The position numbers were made by a program, and so were the translations under genes. From Conoideocrella luteorostrata (lineage: Eukaryota > Ascomycota > Sordariomycetes > Hypocreales > Clavicipitaceae): a stretch of DNA of 64,000 nucleotides. Positions 22,932 through 35,236 of the stretch are shown piece by piece. The stretch covers positions 1 through 64,000 of the forward strand of contig JASWJB010000003.1 in the NCBI GenBank assembly GCA_032433595.1, given 5' to 3'. The notes below the pieces were generated by a model. It was given only the letters and a program-made list of their open reading frames with translations, ran no database searches and was not told the origin of the DNA. Every line of letters starts with the position of its first letter. Position 1 is the first letter of the stretch.

Positions 22932-25900
22932 TGTGGCAGTGGGCAGCCAGTCCAGGCAGGGCGTGACGTGGCGTACGGGGCACGAGCTAACCAATAATTT
23001 GGTGCCTGATCTTGCATATTGCGGTAGGGAAGGCCTGTGGTGGGCGTCTACCGTCACTGCGCATGCGGCATGCATGGGGGTTTTCACGGATTGGGAATTT
23101 CGACTCGAGTGACGGGACCGGCGGGAAGAGGATTCGATGCGCTCGCTACCATGATTCGACCTAATGTGTTTGTCCCTCGGCCCCCATTCGGATGTTACGT
23201 GACCCTTCGGTGGACAGATGAGGTGAGATGCAGATTCGGTTTGCCGGTCTTAGGAAGCTGCTGCTTGCCCTGCCTCGCGCACGCGAACTGGTTGCACGAT
23301 GCGACAAAGATCGTCATCTCTTCGGGTTGAATGCACGCACCGTTTAATTATGAGTCGGGTTGAAGTCGCTAGTTTCCGGAGAAACGTCGAAATGCATGTC
23401 GACATCTCAGCCCCGACGTGCTCAACGTGCTACTGTATGCCACTACGTCGGTGATCACCAGCAAGACATGTTCTTTCAAGCAGAACAGCTGCTGCTTTCT
23501 TGCTGACGGTTGACACTCGAGCTTTAACCGAATTGGCGGCAGCAGCAGCAGCAATCATAAAAACACTAGCAACAGCTGTACGTAAGCGTCGGGAATTTAC
23601 CAACTAATAACGAATGATGTTTTATCCGTCGTTAATATCTTCTTAGTTGGTTTTACACTCCTGAATATGGTTGACGCTCCCGGACCGGGCAACCCTGAAC
23701 CAACCGTCTGAGACAGGCCATCATCAAACCATGTGGCTGCTAGTTAGTTACTCCGTACGCTACTACAGCAAACCCGGATGTGGCGCACACGTTCCATCGT
23801 CAACCCCGATTTGGCAGTGCCAATGAAAACTCAGTCCATGGCAAAGGTGTAAAATTCCCATCCTGGCTGTGTGCAGCTCGGTCGCTTTCGCCGAGCCTGC
23901 AGAGGGCCCCGGTGATTGGTACGCTTAGGTGCATGCAGTGTGTAGTTACTCCGTACTTGGTATGCCAGTGCCATGTGGTCTACGGAGCACTGAGTACGCC
24001 CTATGCAGTATTAACATCATCTCACATTTCGCGTGGTACTAGCGGATTGCCCTATGAAGCAGGCGCCGGCGAGGACGAACCCAAAATACCTACCTCTCTC
24101 ACGATCTGATTTCACTCTTCGACGTCGACTGCATTGGCATGTCATGTTCGGTGATGGACTCAACTCAACTCTACACCCGAGCTGAAAGAGTGCTGCGATG
24201 CTGGCGAGAGTGCCAAGAAAACCACACACATGACAAGCTTTCTCTCGTACGACCGCCTCTGGGCGCGCGCGCGGCTTCAATCCCGCTTCTAACTTTCGTA
24301 CACGGAATTTGCCGTGCTGAACAGACACTTGGTGATAGCGACAAGAAATTGCAGATTGAAATCATACTAAGATCGAGATGTCTTGGCAAAAGTGTACAGA
24401 GTACCTTGAACTCCTCAAGAGATTGCCTGCCTGCCATGTACCTCCCGGGGGGCAGAATTTGCCACACTAAGCAGAGCTGACAGCCTGCAAGAGTTTACTG
24501 GTCAAAACAATCACCCGTCGCAATGCTGACCGTTGCCACATCGGCCTATGTGGATAGGATAGCTTGGACCTCCCCCACAATAGCTGTGTTCGGTTGGCTG
24601 CAAGCAATGGTTATGTGGCGTCGTGGCTTGCCGTCTAAGCCTGGAAAAGCTACTGTCGACGAGGTGCAGTGTTGTACTCCAATCAAATTCATGTCGGCAG
24701 TTGCTTGCCTGTTGTAAGGACAATCTGGTACGCCGTTTGAGCTACGGGAGCACCTAGAAGTTAGCAAGTTGGTAGGTTTTGCAGTGGATGCGCCGACCCT
24801 GAGCTTCCAGTAGAAATACTCTGATTGCTTCGCCTACTGTCAACGTCGTTTCTGACAGATCATCCATCACCCAAGCAAGGCAACAGGCATCACGATTGAC
24901 TGTACTCCGTATCTCTGAATACATCCGTCCAGATGATCGGCATTTTGCGGGCGTGGTCGATTCATGTTTGTGCCGTAGGGTTCGTCCCATGTCCCTGACC
25001 AGCTGACGGTCTTGGCATGGGGCAATATGACGGGCCGAAATTGCAAGATATTGTGATATTGATGACGATGACAATGACGATGATAACGATGTTGATGATG
25101 CTGTTGTTGTTAAGAACAGGCCAAGCCGCGTGACGTCGCGCGGTTGGCCGGAGCCAAATTCGCATTTTCCGCGACAGCCCACGCCTCACCCATCCATCTT
25201 TCACGATTATACAGATAAATTAAGCCCCGTCGACCATAGCAGCCGTGATCTATTTCCCCGGTCCCACCGTGATCTGCTCGTAGCGTACGGAGTATACAAT
25301 GGGCCTCTAGTAATGCCGAGCCAAGAAGCAATCAAATCGTGTAGTGTGGTGGCTCGGAACCACTGCTGGGGTGCTGTACGTACCGCTGTGCACTAGAGCA
25401 GTGTCGTCGTGGCCTCGGAGCACCCGCCGATCCATGAGCTCGCTGGCGCTATTCACGTTGTGGTAGGAGCATATTGATTGCGCCAACGGGCAGGGCTGTT
25501 GCGGATATGTATCCTCAGGCACGCATATTGATTAAGGGCTGAACAGCGTGTCACATGGAGCAACTGCGCATCATCTTGATGAGTGAGTGTGTACTCCGTA
25601 GATGAGGTTGTGGCGTGGGCTTCAGAGCAGTGCCATGTGGATTCATTGGGTATCGCTAGCCTGCTGCCATGTCTAGTTAATAAGGTGTGCATTTACGCTG
25701 CTGGCCATGCCCTTGCAATCTATTGACAGCTCCCCAAACATGCGGTATACTGCACCGTACTCGGCTTTCGTCGCTGGAGACATAAGTAAGGAAATATGTG
25801 TGCGTTCAATCTCTGCAATATCTACCAACCACGTCAATGACGAAGCCAATGGAAAAGCATTGGACCGGGATATGTTCGTCAAGTGACCAGCTAATTTCAT

Positions 25901-26215
25901 GGATTCTTTACGCAGCTAGTAAACTTGATCGCTGCAAATTGGCTGTCGCTTTCGACCGCCTCGCGGGCACCCACCCCTGCGCTCCTACGTCCCACTTTTC
26001 CACGGGTAGCAGGGCGATCCTTACAAAGAAAAACTCCATTTCTATCTATTCGTAGACCTAGCGCTACTCTAACCCTCACTCTTGCCCGTCCGTTGAACAC
26101 ATGTTAGCCTTCTTACGAATTCTTTTTCTTAGGTTCATTTTCCCAATCCCTAGGGACAATATCTCCCGTGAAGACTGAGTCCTTGGAATGATCCTGGCCA
26201 GAGCATTGGATGTAA

Positions 26216-26422
26216 TGTAATTGTTGTAGTGTTTGGCCTTTTAATGTAATTGTATTGTAATTATAAGTAGGATGTAATTGCTGTATTTATAATTAATTAC
26301 ATGTGTAATTATTAATATAAGTATTGATAATTATTTACAATTAAATTTATTTTAATAGATTTTTAAATTATATTTTATATAATTATAAATAAGTATATAT
26401 AATAATATATAAAAAGAGTTTA
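26216..26422. repeat. AT-rich low-complexity block
   Basis: About 200 bp made mostly of TAATTATAA-type words with almost no G or C, sharply bounded by ordinary sequence. It looks like a decayed, possibly RIP-mutated, repeat remnant. No parent element is recognisable. Confidence 0.7.
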
Positions 26423-26914
26423 GGGTGCTTAGGACAAGGGGCGAGTTGACAAGATGATTCCTGCACAATTGCGAATATAAGTGGTGCTTTATAACGTGAA
26501 AACCATGTTACTTCCCCTTTTTGTGGCTTGCCCATGTCTGGACGCTGCTGGGCTCTGTTTCCAAATTCGTCGGGCGGCTGCCATGGCGGGCGGGGAGAAT
26601 GCGCCATCAGGATACGGGCGTCGTAACGGACGACACGCCACTTGTGTCGATATCTGAGTATAGTGTTGTAGTTTGCTCATGGAGGGAATTCGAAGTGGCA
26701 GAAACTAGCATCTCATGTCGTTCACACGAAGCAAGGATTTTACTTGTCTATTTAATTTACTTATCAACATGACAATTTCGTCGTATTTCCCGAAACACAA
26801 TAGTGCAATGATAGACGACGATGCTTTGTATAACTATTTGATATCCATCGGCAGTTGCTGCCTCTGGCCAAACGAGAAACCCACGTACTAGAAACGTGCG
26901 CCAACTCCGCCTTG

Positions 26915-28105
26915 TTAATCGTCAATGTAGTGGAATAGCTCGTCCCTCTCTAGTGCATGTACAAATTTTAACGCCCTTTGCACCACATTGCGATGAATCC
27001 AAAATTTGTCATGGTCAAGAAACATCCTGTTGGCAATGAGTCTCCTACGGATCGCCTGGGACGTGAACGATGATTCACCAGGATGGAATAGACAGCATAC
27101 GAAACAAGCTCGCTGAAAGTTAGACTCTGTAAATGCCTTGACGGGAATAGGTACAATAAGAATAAACAACTACAGAGCTCTCCATATTAAAAGGATGCTG
27201 GCTTTTCAACAATGTCCTGCCCGAGTACTCACGCTCACAGATCAATTGCCAGTATGTGTTCCAATCAGAGATCCATTTATATGCCCCATCTACAGCACAA
27301 CACCTCCGCAAGAGACTTTTGCTACGAACCGTATGCCAATCTTGCTCCTCCCCATGAAATATTACGTACAGGATGTCAAGTAGCTGCTACGAGATCGCTC
27401 TCCTTGAATACAGTTTCTTGTTGAACCGACTCGCCATCCTCCGTAGACAGCTTATAATGACCCGCAGCCGGGGCCGACGACACCAAAGAGGGACCTTAAA
27501 GTTCACGACTCATCGGAGAATTGATGTACACTCCATCCCCGCGCACCCGTCCAGATTCTATAAGGACAAAGGAAGACCACTGTGAAATTCACCTACTTTG
27601 GGCCTCTTGGGTGTCCTATCCTTGGTCTCCCGCCAGTTTCATGTGGTGAGTTCGAGCTAGCCTTCCTCGAATTTGTCGGTTTATGAGCAGTCGCTGAAGC
27701 AGAAGGAATTGAACCAAATGGAACAAATTGTTGGCTGGGCAAGGACCAAGCGTAGCATACTTTCGGATCGTCTTTTCTCATACTTGCTGGGCTTGTAACT
27801 GGGTGAATTGGCTGAGGAAGTGGTGGCGCTTTGCCTAACTTGACATGGACACAAAGAATGCCCAAGGCTAGAGATTTAGGCTGTGCCTCTAGTCAAAGAA
27901 CTTGAATGGGAATGGGGACACCTATATAGGACATTGGTCGCTGCATCCCAAACGTCGGCTGTTTTGTGCAGGCGGACAACACATACATGTCGCAGTCAAG
28001 AGGTGTCAATGGTTTAACATATTTCCTCTCTACCAAGGGGGTATTTTGGGGTATTGATGCGCGATGCCCGTTCAACTGCATTTGAGCGAGCTGAGCAGCT
28101 TTCAT
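26915..28105 (-). pseudogene. Decayed multi-exon gene of unknown function
   Basis: Several coding-like blocks follow each other on the minus strand. One begins MKAAQLAQMQLNGHRAS (28105-27896). A Pro/Ser block carries KDDPKVCYAWSLPSQQF (about 27840-27593). A block ending SRRAIS then meets an in-frame TAG directly before QLLDILYVIFHGEEQDWH. A Trp-rich block reads AYKWISDWNTYWQLICE. The last block ends LERDELFHYIDD and a stop at 26915. A GTGAGT...TTACAG intron (27230 to about 27128) joins the last two blocks in frame. At least two stops (TGA after ILR, TAG after RRAIS) interrupt the middle, so I call it a pseudogene. A real gene with unseen introns remains possible. Family not recognised. Confidence 0.4.
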
Positions 28106-29794
28106 TATGCATTCGCTGCGCCAGGCTGAGGTGAGGCTGTGGTAGCGTCAGTACCGCGCCTTTTTTCGCTCAGCATTCTGGCCAAACTGACGGGCTCGTA
28201 TGCAGGTAGAATGAACCGAGGCGCAGGAATCTACGGATAATATGAACAAGGATACTATACCTTCTAATTCACCATCGGGGCGATCAGATACAAGTCCACT
28301 GCTTTGTTGGCAAGGAACTTAATGTAACCAGAATTGGAGGATAGAGGCATCGTGAAGCTGGGCGAGATTAGAAGAGGAAAAAAAAAAAGGTGCATGGTTT
28401 AGAGTAGAGATCAGAGAGAGTCAAGCGGATGGATCACTCAACATGATCCATTACTATTGATATTGTTAATATATTTGGATTTGACCCCTTTTATTTGCTT
28501 GCGCTATAACCTAGGCCGGCGAGGCTCAAGAAAGAGCTTGTTGCATGAGCCGTGCCGCGCCATTGCGAAAACAATCGTGTTGCTGGCGTGCAGTTCGTGG
28601 CTCTAGGACCATCTGGTGTTTCTTGGCTTAGAGGCGACTTGCTCAGCGGGAATTGGATGCGTCGCTGCAATCGTTTCGCAGTGGCGGGGGATATGTGGTG
28701 CACGCACTACAGCCATTATCACGAGGAAGCTGATTGTTCTGAGTTGCACATGCTTGTTGTACATGGCACGGTTGAGAACGCAAGGCTAAATTTTTGACGG
28801 CAGTGAAAGAACGCCACTCTACCTAAATTGTATGCGGGGATGCTGGGACATCATAGTCAAGTAGCTCGATAGAGGCGCTTCAGCATGCATCTAGAGTCCA
28901 TGGAGTGCTTGGCGTATCCTGTTGGCACTGCATTTTTGCCCTCGATAACACAATTCAACCACTCGCCGCGGATCGGCTCATGGAGGCAGGGGCAGTCTGT
29001 GGACGCACACCCTCTACTCCGTAGAGTCTGGAGCCTTTTCTCCACTGTCCGTTTGTTCTCTCCGCAGGTACAGCACTTTGCTGGGCGACGGGGTTCCATC
29101 TGAGTGGACGCTAAACCTCGGTTCTCGTGCTAGTAGTACAGAGATTGGGATATGAGCCGTAATGATTTGGGCGAGCATTTCAAGATGGTAGAATTGGGAT
29201 GTCGTCGGACATGGATGCGGTCGCGCGTCCTTGTACGCAGGTTCAAAACCAGAGATGGCGAGTAAGCGTGTTTTATTTCTGAGCGAAGGGGGTTGCTAGC
29301 AGAACTCCCATGTCCCCACATTATAATGGCCTTATGAGAGGGTTGATAACTTTTGCACACTTGCAGCGTTGTTTAGCGCATAATAAAAGTGGAGTCGTGA
29401 ATCATGTGTACCTTGCAAGACCAAGCATCCTTCAATACAACAAAATTACCTCATTCCCATGAGCTACACTTCAGAGCTGCAGAGGTCTTGAGGCCTAAAA
29501 CAATCAGATGACAATTATACAAGACGGAGACTACACGGCTGTAGCTGCCGCTCGCCAAGGTCATCCCAAGGCGCTGCTGACCCACTAGGCCGGCCATCTC
29601 TTGTAACGCGTCTGATGGCCGGAAGCGCGTACCCGTCGAGTTCATTTCAGTTCAGTCGTCACTCTTTCCATGCTCTATTATCTCGGCCTTTGCTGCGCCC
29701 CATTTTGTGCTGGCACCAGTTCTTCCAAACACTATTAACGGCCAAAGTGTTGCATGGTTAGGACACGCCACAGTTTAAAACACGTCCGCCCCTC
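28106..29794. other. Intergenic region
   Basis: No supported gene. One TACTCCGTA at 29015-29023, set in the longer dyad CTCTACTCCGTAGAG. A poly-A run lies near 28379. The last 200 bases are the probable promoter of the F-box gene. Confidence 0.5.
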
Positions 29795-30898
29795 ATGCGT
29801 CACGAATCTCCTGATAGCCTTGAACAACCGTGGTCCTCCGACGGGACTATCTCGAGACTCACCTTCACGCCCGAACTCGGCCTTGATGGAATGATCCGGA
29901 ACCTCCGACCGGCCCACCCGTCAACTGTCCATCGTGAATCCCCTTCATCGCTTGGCCAACTCGATAAGCTACCCACTGAAATCCTCTTCCTTACCTTTAA
30001 TCTCCTCGACTTCCGCTCTCTCTCCCGAGTCCTACGTCTATCTTTAAGAGGAAAGTCGATCATCGAGACTCTCCCTGTATACCAACTGATTATGCGGCAT
30101 GCTCCAGCGCTATTAAGTGCCCTGGGGCAAACCCGTCTGATTGGCTTGCATTCTAGCCAATTGATTCTCCACACTCTGCGATCTGATCAATGCGTCTCGT
30201 GTTTCGAGTTTGGCGGCTTTATATTTTTACCTACCTGCGAGAGAATATGCTTTACATGCCTACATGAGAACATAGCCTTCTGGATGATCTCGCGACCTGT
30301 TGCCAAGAAATGTTTCTGTTTGACAGAGAAGCAGCTCAAGGCAGTGCCAATTATGCATAGCATCCCTGGTAGTTACTCGGTGGGAACGCCGCCTGCAAGC
30401 CGAAGCCGCGTGTATCGCCTTGTTAGCGTAAAGCAAGCAAAGCAAATGGCAATTGAACTCCATGGATCGCCTGAACAGGTCGCAAGTTTATCTCTCATTG
30501 GCGCAAGTAATGGGAAGGACTTATCGGAGCGTCTTAAGTTCCAGCGCTTTCGTGAGATATCCTTGGAACCACCTGGCCTGGACTTATCCCGACTGCCCAG
30601 TAAGGAAAATTTTGGGAGTGATGGCTTTGCAGGGGTAGCATCTATGCGTCTTCCACATCTATCAGACTCTGGACTAGACGCAGGTCGCCTTTGTTATGGA
30701 TGTCGTGTAGTATATGACGACTGTGTAAGGGGAGAATTGCCTGCTTCGGTTCTATCGGAGCTTGTTCCTTCCGGCATTAGTGCGTACAGGCCGCTCAAGG
30801 CCATGTCAACTCGCCTGTATTCTCGAGGTGGATTTCTGGAGCATGTTGAACACTGCTATGGTGCACAACGATTACTTTACTCATGGACTAGGAAATAG
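29795..30898 (+). CDS. F-box protein
   Basis: Intronless frame of 367 codons. The F-box runs from about residue 54: LDKLPTEILFLTFNLLDFRS, then LSRVLRLSLRGKSIIETLPVYQLI, the usual fungal start of a cyclin-like F-box. The next block has a CVSCFEFGGF...CERICFTCL cysteine cluster, typical of large Pezizomycotina F-box families, which may bind zinc. The C-terminal part has no known substrate-binding repeat. F-box proteins link substrates to the SCF ubiquitin ligase through Skp1. The substrate is unknown. Complete start and stop; it is the last gene of the conserved-looking half of the window. Confidence 0.88.
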   Translation: MRHESPDSLEQPWSSDGTISRLTFTPELGLDGMIRNLRPAHPSTVHRESPSSLGQLDKLPTEILFLTFNLLDFRSLSRVLRLSLRGKSIIETLPVYQLIMRHAPALLSALGQTRLIGLHSSQLILHTLRSDQCVSCFEFGGFIFLPTCERICFTCLHENIAFWMISRPVAKKCFCLTEKQLKAVPIMHSIPGSYSVGTPPASRSRVYRLVSVKQAKQMAIELHGSPEQVASLSLIGASNGKDLSERLKFQRFREISLEPPGLDLSRLPSKENFGSDGFAGVASMRLPHLSDSGLDAGRLCYGCRVVYDDCVRGELPASVLSELVPSGISAYRPLKAMSTRLYSRGGFLEHVEHCYGAQRLLYSWTRK

Positions 30899-31026
30899 AT
30901 GTTTATACTAAAAGAAACCGGCTAAACTAATACGAAGCTCTATTATTTCTCTGATCTCCAGTATCTCCGGCATCCCCATTATCTAACACACTGATATTCC
31001 TGACAGGAGCTATTCTCGTCTCAACA
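30899..31026 (-). repeat. 5' end fragment of LTR family 2
   Basis: Read on the minus strand from 31026, the sequence starts TGTTGAGACGAGAATAG and continues CTCCTGTCAGGAATATCA, matching the starts of the LTRs at 39786 (minus) and 55881 (plus). The matching 3' terminus is absent, so this is a truncated copy abutting the F-box gene's 3' flank. Confidence 0.6.
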
Positions 31027-31307
31027 ACTACCCTCCCAAGAATATCGATGCTACGATGGGTGTTAGAAATCGAAGACAAGATCACAGTGAGGTTGCATCC
31101 AAGAGGTAAGTATACTAATGTGAATATATTTTTCTCAAAACTTCTCAAGGTAGCTTCTTGCGCCCGACTGCATGCGAGGTAATCAAAGACATTGAACAAG
31201 CCTAAAGCCCCCATAAAGACACATCCATTCAAGATACCCCAGATCTATCGTCACCATACAAAGAGTTTCACACTCCTATTGAAAGTCTCTATCTCGTCCA
31301 AGGGTGA

Positions 31308-31659
31308 TTAATCGCTGAAAGGTGGTTTCTTCGTAATACACTTGTTGCATGAAACAGGAGAGGAAGAAAGAGGACTGCATCCTGATGCGCACCAAGCCGG
31401 CTCCTTGGTCTAAGAATATTGTTTAGTGGTACTAAGCAGGTTTATTGTAGAATAAATGAACGCAATATACTAACCACACTGCCGTCGTCCTTGATTTACA
31501 AATCTTTGTCAGCAACCTAGATATTTTATTTTCTCATAAGAGAATGATCAGGTACTATACCGGGTTTCCTGCAGGCTGAGTCGTGGGCTTGGATTCCCAA
31601 ATTGGAATAGCCGCAGCCAGTCCGAGAAATGGCAGGATCGTGAGATAGAAAGTCTTCAT
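31308..31659 (-). CDS. Small secreted cysteine-containing protein (effector-like)
   Basis: Found by splicing; no exon exceeds 34 codons. Exon 1 (31659-31561) encodes a strong signal peptide, MKTFYLTILPFLGLAAA, then a short IPIWESKPTTQPAGNP stretch. The last exon (31409-31308) encodes 33 residues with four Cys in the pattern C-x3-C-x9-C-x2-C and a KKPPFSD end. Either one 151-bp intron (31410-31560) joins them, giving 66 residues, or two introns flank a 15-nt exon (31489-31475), giving 71; both keep frame. Donor GTATAG, branch TTGCTGAC and acceptor TTCTTAG are visible. It lies alone in AT-rich, repeat-rich DNA, like many fungal effectors. No family recognised. The micro-exon is the main doubt. 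Confidence 0.6.
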
Positions 31660-32465
31660 GTTGAAAGTAAGAAGGGTAAAGTTATTGTTTTAGAACTGTA
31701 TGTGGTGCGTCTTAGAGCTTTCGTAATTTTGTTTGGCAGGGCTGGCGCACGCTTTTTATATGTCATCTTCAGGGGCAAAAGCTAGAGTCTTGACCCAATA
31801 AAGCTTTTTGAGGCATTAAAAACAATCCCATTGAGCATGAATTCAGTAATCTCGACAGCTATGCTGCATGAATAAGGTAACACATACGATGCCACATTCC
31901 GTTGCCCCTTTTTACACCAGGGATCACCGCAACTCCACTTCGAATCCACACTTAGGTGGATTATTACCTGTCAATTAGAAACGTAAGCTTATTTTAGAGT
32001 CATTGAGGAGAGAATTAGCCTCTAGTTACGCTAATTTAGTCGTGATTATAACAAATCAGTGGAATCCCGAAGGAAATATTTATGTTTTCCTGAATTGCAG
32101 ACTATAGATGCCAAACTGTTAAAAGCTCAACATTGAATTCTAAGGTGCCTAGCAAGCATTTAAAGTCTGCGGACTCTCGGGTTGCTAAAACGTATTCAGA
32201 TGCTTTAGTATAATAGGGCATTCCATTTTCTAGACTAAAATAGCAAGGATATGTGGCAGTTTAACGTTATGGTAGGAAGCGGTCTAGACGTAATGCCAGT
32301 GGACATTAAATATCTTAATTATAGCAGTAAGGAGGAATACCGTTTATGTACGCGGTTTATATTACTCATTTAATTGTCGTTAAATTCTGATTTCTTCTTA
32401 GCGCGTTTTAACGCGCAGAAAACAGAAAACCTTACTAGCAATGTTAAACAGTAAAACTAGCTTAT

Positions 32466-32520
32466 TTATTTAAGGGTCATTACTCAAGCAGAAAAGTGGT
32501 CTCTAGCTGCGCTATTTTTT
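32466..32520 (+). repeat. Dispersed repeat R3, copy 1
   Basis: Shares TTTAAGGGTCAT, a GAAAAGTGG block, a CTCTAGCTGCGC block and a terminal T run with copies at 32880-32938 and 56798-56852. The parent element is unknown; these may be internal parts of a decayed LTR. Confidence 0.65.
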
Positions 32521-32879
32521 CCTGACACAGCATCGAATAAGTATTAAGGCCACGCATTGTCAAACTCCAGTGGCACGTACGCGAGTCAAGTACTTTGCTT
32601 GTCCTAAGGACCCGGAAGGTGACCGCCGAATGTGCTCCGATTGCCCGCTGGTCCCCGCTGTGTCAAACTATATAAGTGGAGGCTTAGTTCTAGTTCCGAG
32701 TTAGTGTTGTGGACTTGGCGTGGCCAAGAGCCCACTTTTCGTAGTGGATGTATCCCCATATTACGGCAAAAAGGTAGCAATGTATAAAACAGTGTGTAAA
32801 TAACCTTATTAATTAGCACCATGGGTTAGGTGTCCCAACGGTCTATGCGCTACAGGCCACCTTTCACTAGAAAATTAAG

Positions 32880-32938
32880 TCTATTAAAGGGTCATAAGTC
32901 AAGGAGAGAAGTGACCTTTAGCTATGTCATTTTTTCCC
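32880..32938 (+). repeat. Dispersed repeat R3, copy 2
   Basis: Second copy of the R3 motif (TTAAAGGGTCATAAGTCAAG...GAGAAGTGACC...GCTATGTCATTTTTT), more diverged than copies 1 and 3. Confidence 0.6.
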
Positions 32939-33290
32939 GAGTCCACCTCTCACAGGTTCAAATAAAACCTTATCCGACTCACCAAGCCTCAGCAAACCCC
33001 TCTATCATAAAACGGTTATATTAAATAAAGATAAGTATGAAAAGCTATTATATATCACTATATTAATCTAAATAAACTACATGCTCCTTTGTTACTCGCG
33101 CGTCTGAACAGCTAGCACAGTCTATCTAAATTTGTATTCAGGAACTGTACTCTATTGAATGGTAACCTGCCACCAATCAGAGCGATATAATACAGACAAA
33201 ATCAACTCTGGTATAGGTTTCTATGTCAATACTTCTGCAAAAAAGGTCACCGGAACAGTTCTCCAGGAATTAGCCTTCTAAGGATCCATA

Positions 33291-33727
33291 GATCTTGTTC
33301 AGTTGATACTTGATTACGAGGCGGACATTAATGTACCGCCACACAGTATTGTTAGAAGAATAGCGCTCTTAGCGGCAGCCCAACCGAGAAACAGTAAACT
33401 TGCGCAGCTTCTCCTTTGACTCGGAGCCGACGCTCACGTGACACCAGCACTCTCGTGAGTGATTATAGCAATACAAGCCATTGCAATAGGTGGCAATATG
33501 AGGGTCTAACGCTGATTCTTGAGAAATATGCGGATGTTACTACTCCAACGGCAGATTACCGTAGTAGAACAGTGTTAGAATGTGCCGGGCGTGGCAGGTT
33601 AGACACTGTGCAGTTACTGCTTAATTATGGCGTCGAACTATGCGGCCGAAGAGATGTATAGTTCTTAAAAGACTTAGAGCTAGCAGAAGGTGATAGCCAC
33701 TGGGCAGTAGCCCGAGTCTTAACAAGT
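33291..33727 (+). pseudogene. Ankyrin-repeat gene relic
   Basis: Translated plus-strand blocks match the ankyrin consensus: LVQLILDYEADINVPP, then a LAAAQPRNSKLAQLLL block, then LILEKYADVTTP, then LECAGRGRLDTVQLLLNYG, then an ELAEGDSHWAVARVL cap. Stops (TGA twice, TAA, TAG at 33659) and one frame change interrupt them, and no start or 5' part is visible. The relic is embedded in AT-rich repeat DNA and is not expected to give a protein. Confidence 0.75.
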
Positions 33728-35037
33728 GGGTTCTGGGATCAGGAGAACGAGATGCGTAAAGGGTGTAGTTTGGAATACCGGTGCCAGAGTCAAAAATTCC
33801 CTAGATTGATATAAATAAAAAAATTCGCTATTTGTTGCAAGGTAGAGAAAGGTTCTGATACAATGTCTATGCTGCCTTATTCGTCGAAAATAGCCCCTGA
33901 CGATAGAGCTAGCTATTGACGCCACGTATAGTGTCCTTTCTCCCCTTCTTACATTTCATGCCTTCTCCTGATTTACCTCAACTGCCACTGCCTTTATTAA
34001 CCTGCGAGCCGTCGCCTTGTTAGCCGTCAAGTCTAGTAGCTTCCCCATACTTAGGCGGTTATGATCGATGTGTATCTCCAGCGTCGAGACATCACCAACA
34101 GGAGGGAAGCTAAGGCCACTAATACTGCTCGCGGCTTATACTAGCGGAATAAACTCCTAATCTGATATCCTCAAAGTGACCTTGTTGCCTAAAGAGCTAA
34201 CCTAGCTTTTCGAGCACGTCTCTATGAAATAACACCCTTCTGAGCTGTTGGACAAGTTCATGCAGATGCTTCTTGACGCTCTTCCGAATTGTGTCGATAT
34301 AGGCTGAAGCACCATTGATAGTGAGCCGAAGATTGCTTCTGCTAGAAAGACCAGTGCAGTAAATAGCTAGATAAGACAGAGAGTTATTGAATAGCTGAAC
34401 AAGCTAGTACGTAGCTGCAGGAAGTATTCACGTTAGTTCGCCCTTGCTGACATCATTACTAGGATATGTGGAAATCGAGCCGCCTTGTCTTCACATGTGG
34501 TCGATCAGGCCTTGGACTTGACTGTAGCGTCTCTGGCAGAACCAAAAGCCATAGTCTGATAGAGGCACATACGCCGCCCCGAGAGCCGTGAGAGTAGTCA
34601 ATCCGTTCTGGGTGACATGTCAACAGACAGGTACCCAAGATACCATTTGCACGGCATGTAAACCTACGGCTTAGGTCGAAACCGACGGTCACCACCACCG
34701 CCGGCGATAAGGTTGCCAATTGGATCGTGGATAACCTACAGCGATGCATCGTTGAAGCTACTAACGCCGGAACCGCAGGAGTTTATTCCTCGTGCGGCGG
34801 CGTTGGAGACAAAGAATACGAGGTATGAGAACTGCACTGTGATTTGCGCGTGGAGATAATTGATATGAATCAGATTACAAAGAATAGCTGTTGCGGTTAC
34901 GAAGCTATAGCAGCGTGGGGCATTTGTGCTTTATCACTAGTGATTTCTAGTTTTCGAATATGCTGCGCTTATACACCCGGCTTCTTCTATAGGGTAAAAT
35001 TTGTTTTGAAATTTTCAACGCATTCTCCTCATGCTAT
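33728..35037. other. AT-rich decayed DNA
   Basis: No intact gene. A coding-like run on the plus strand at about 34687-34815 (VANWIVDNLQRCIVEATNAG, followed by a YSSCGG motif) looks like the remnant of a secreted cysteine protein, but no start or flanking exon is visible. Otherwise short frames only. Confidence 0.45.
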
Positions 35038-35236
35038 TGTAGGTCGCACAGGGTCTTGTGCATGGTATCAATACCAATGCTTCAAGATGCAAAAATTATG
35101 TATTCAATGTCTGATTTCTGTGGAAGAAGAAGCAAAGCAGGATACGAGCATCTGTCGTCGTATAAATATAGTAGCCGCAGGGTAACCATGTGACCCGCTC
35201 CGTACTTCTTATTGTGCTTGACGAGGGATTCCAACA
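35038..35236 (-). mobile_element. Solo LTR, family 1, copy A (TSD GCTAT)
   Basis: 199 bp, TGTTGG...CCTACA on the minus strand, flanked on both sides by GCTAT (35033-35037 and 35237-35241), an exact 5-bp target-site duplication. It starts TGTTGGAATCCCTCGTCAAG and carries an internal TATATTTATACGACGA box. Its sequence aligns along its length with copy E at 42927. No internal retrotransposon genes adjoin it. Confidence 0.92.

Larger units (their letters stand above)
21822..26914. other. 5.1-kb gene-poor interval with microsatellites
   Basis: No supported gene. Contains a CACTCA-type microsatellite (22888-22931), a GAT/GAC-like trinucleotide tract (25061-25111), an AT-rich block (26216-26422), and five copies of TACTCCGTA or its complement (23749, 23947, 24903, 25286, 25592). 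Frames of 131 and 142 codons (22432-22827 plus; 24754-25182 minus) lack domains and splice context. Confidence 0.5.
31660..33290. other. AT-rich gene-free stretch with repeat copies
   Basis: No coding frame. Two copies of a roughly 55-bp repeat containing TTTAAGGGTCAT or TTAAAGGGTCAT lie at 32466-32520 and 32880-32938. A TATATAAG box sits near 32671 in a stretch resembling LTR sequence, but its ends could not be set. Confidence 0.5.
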
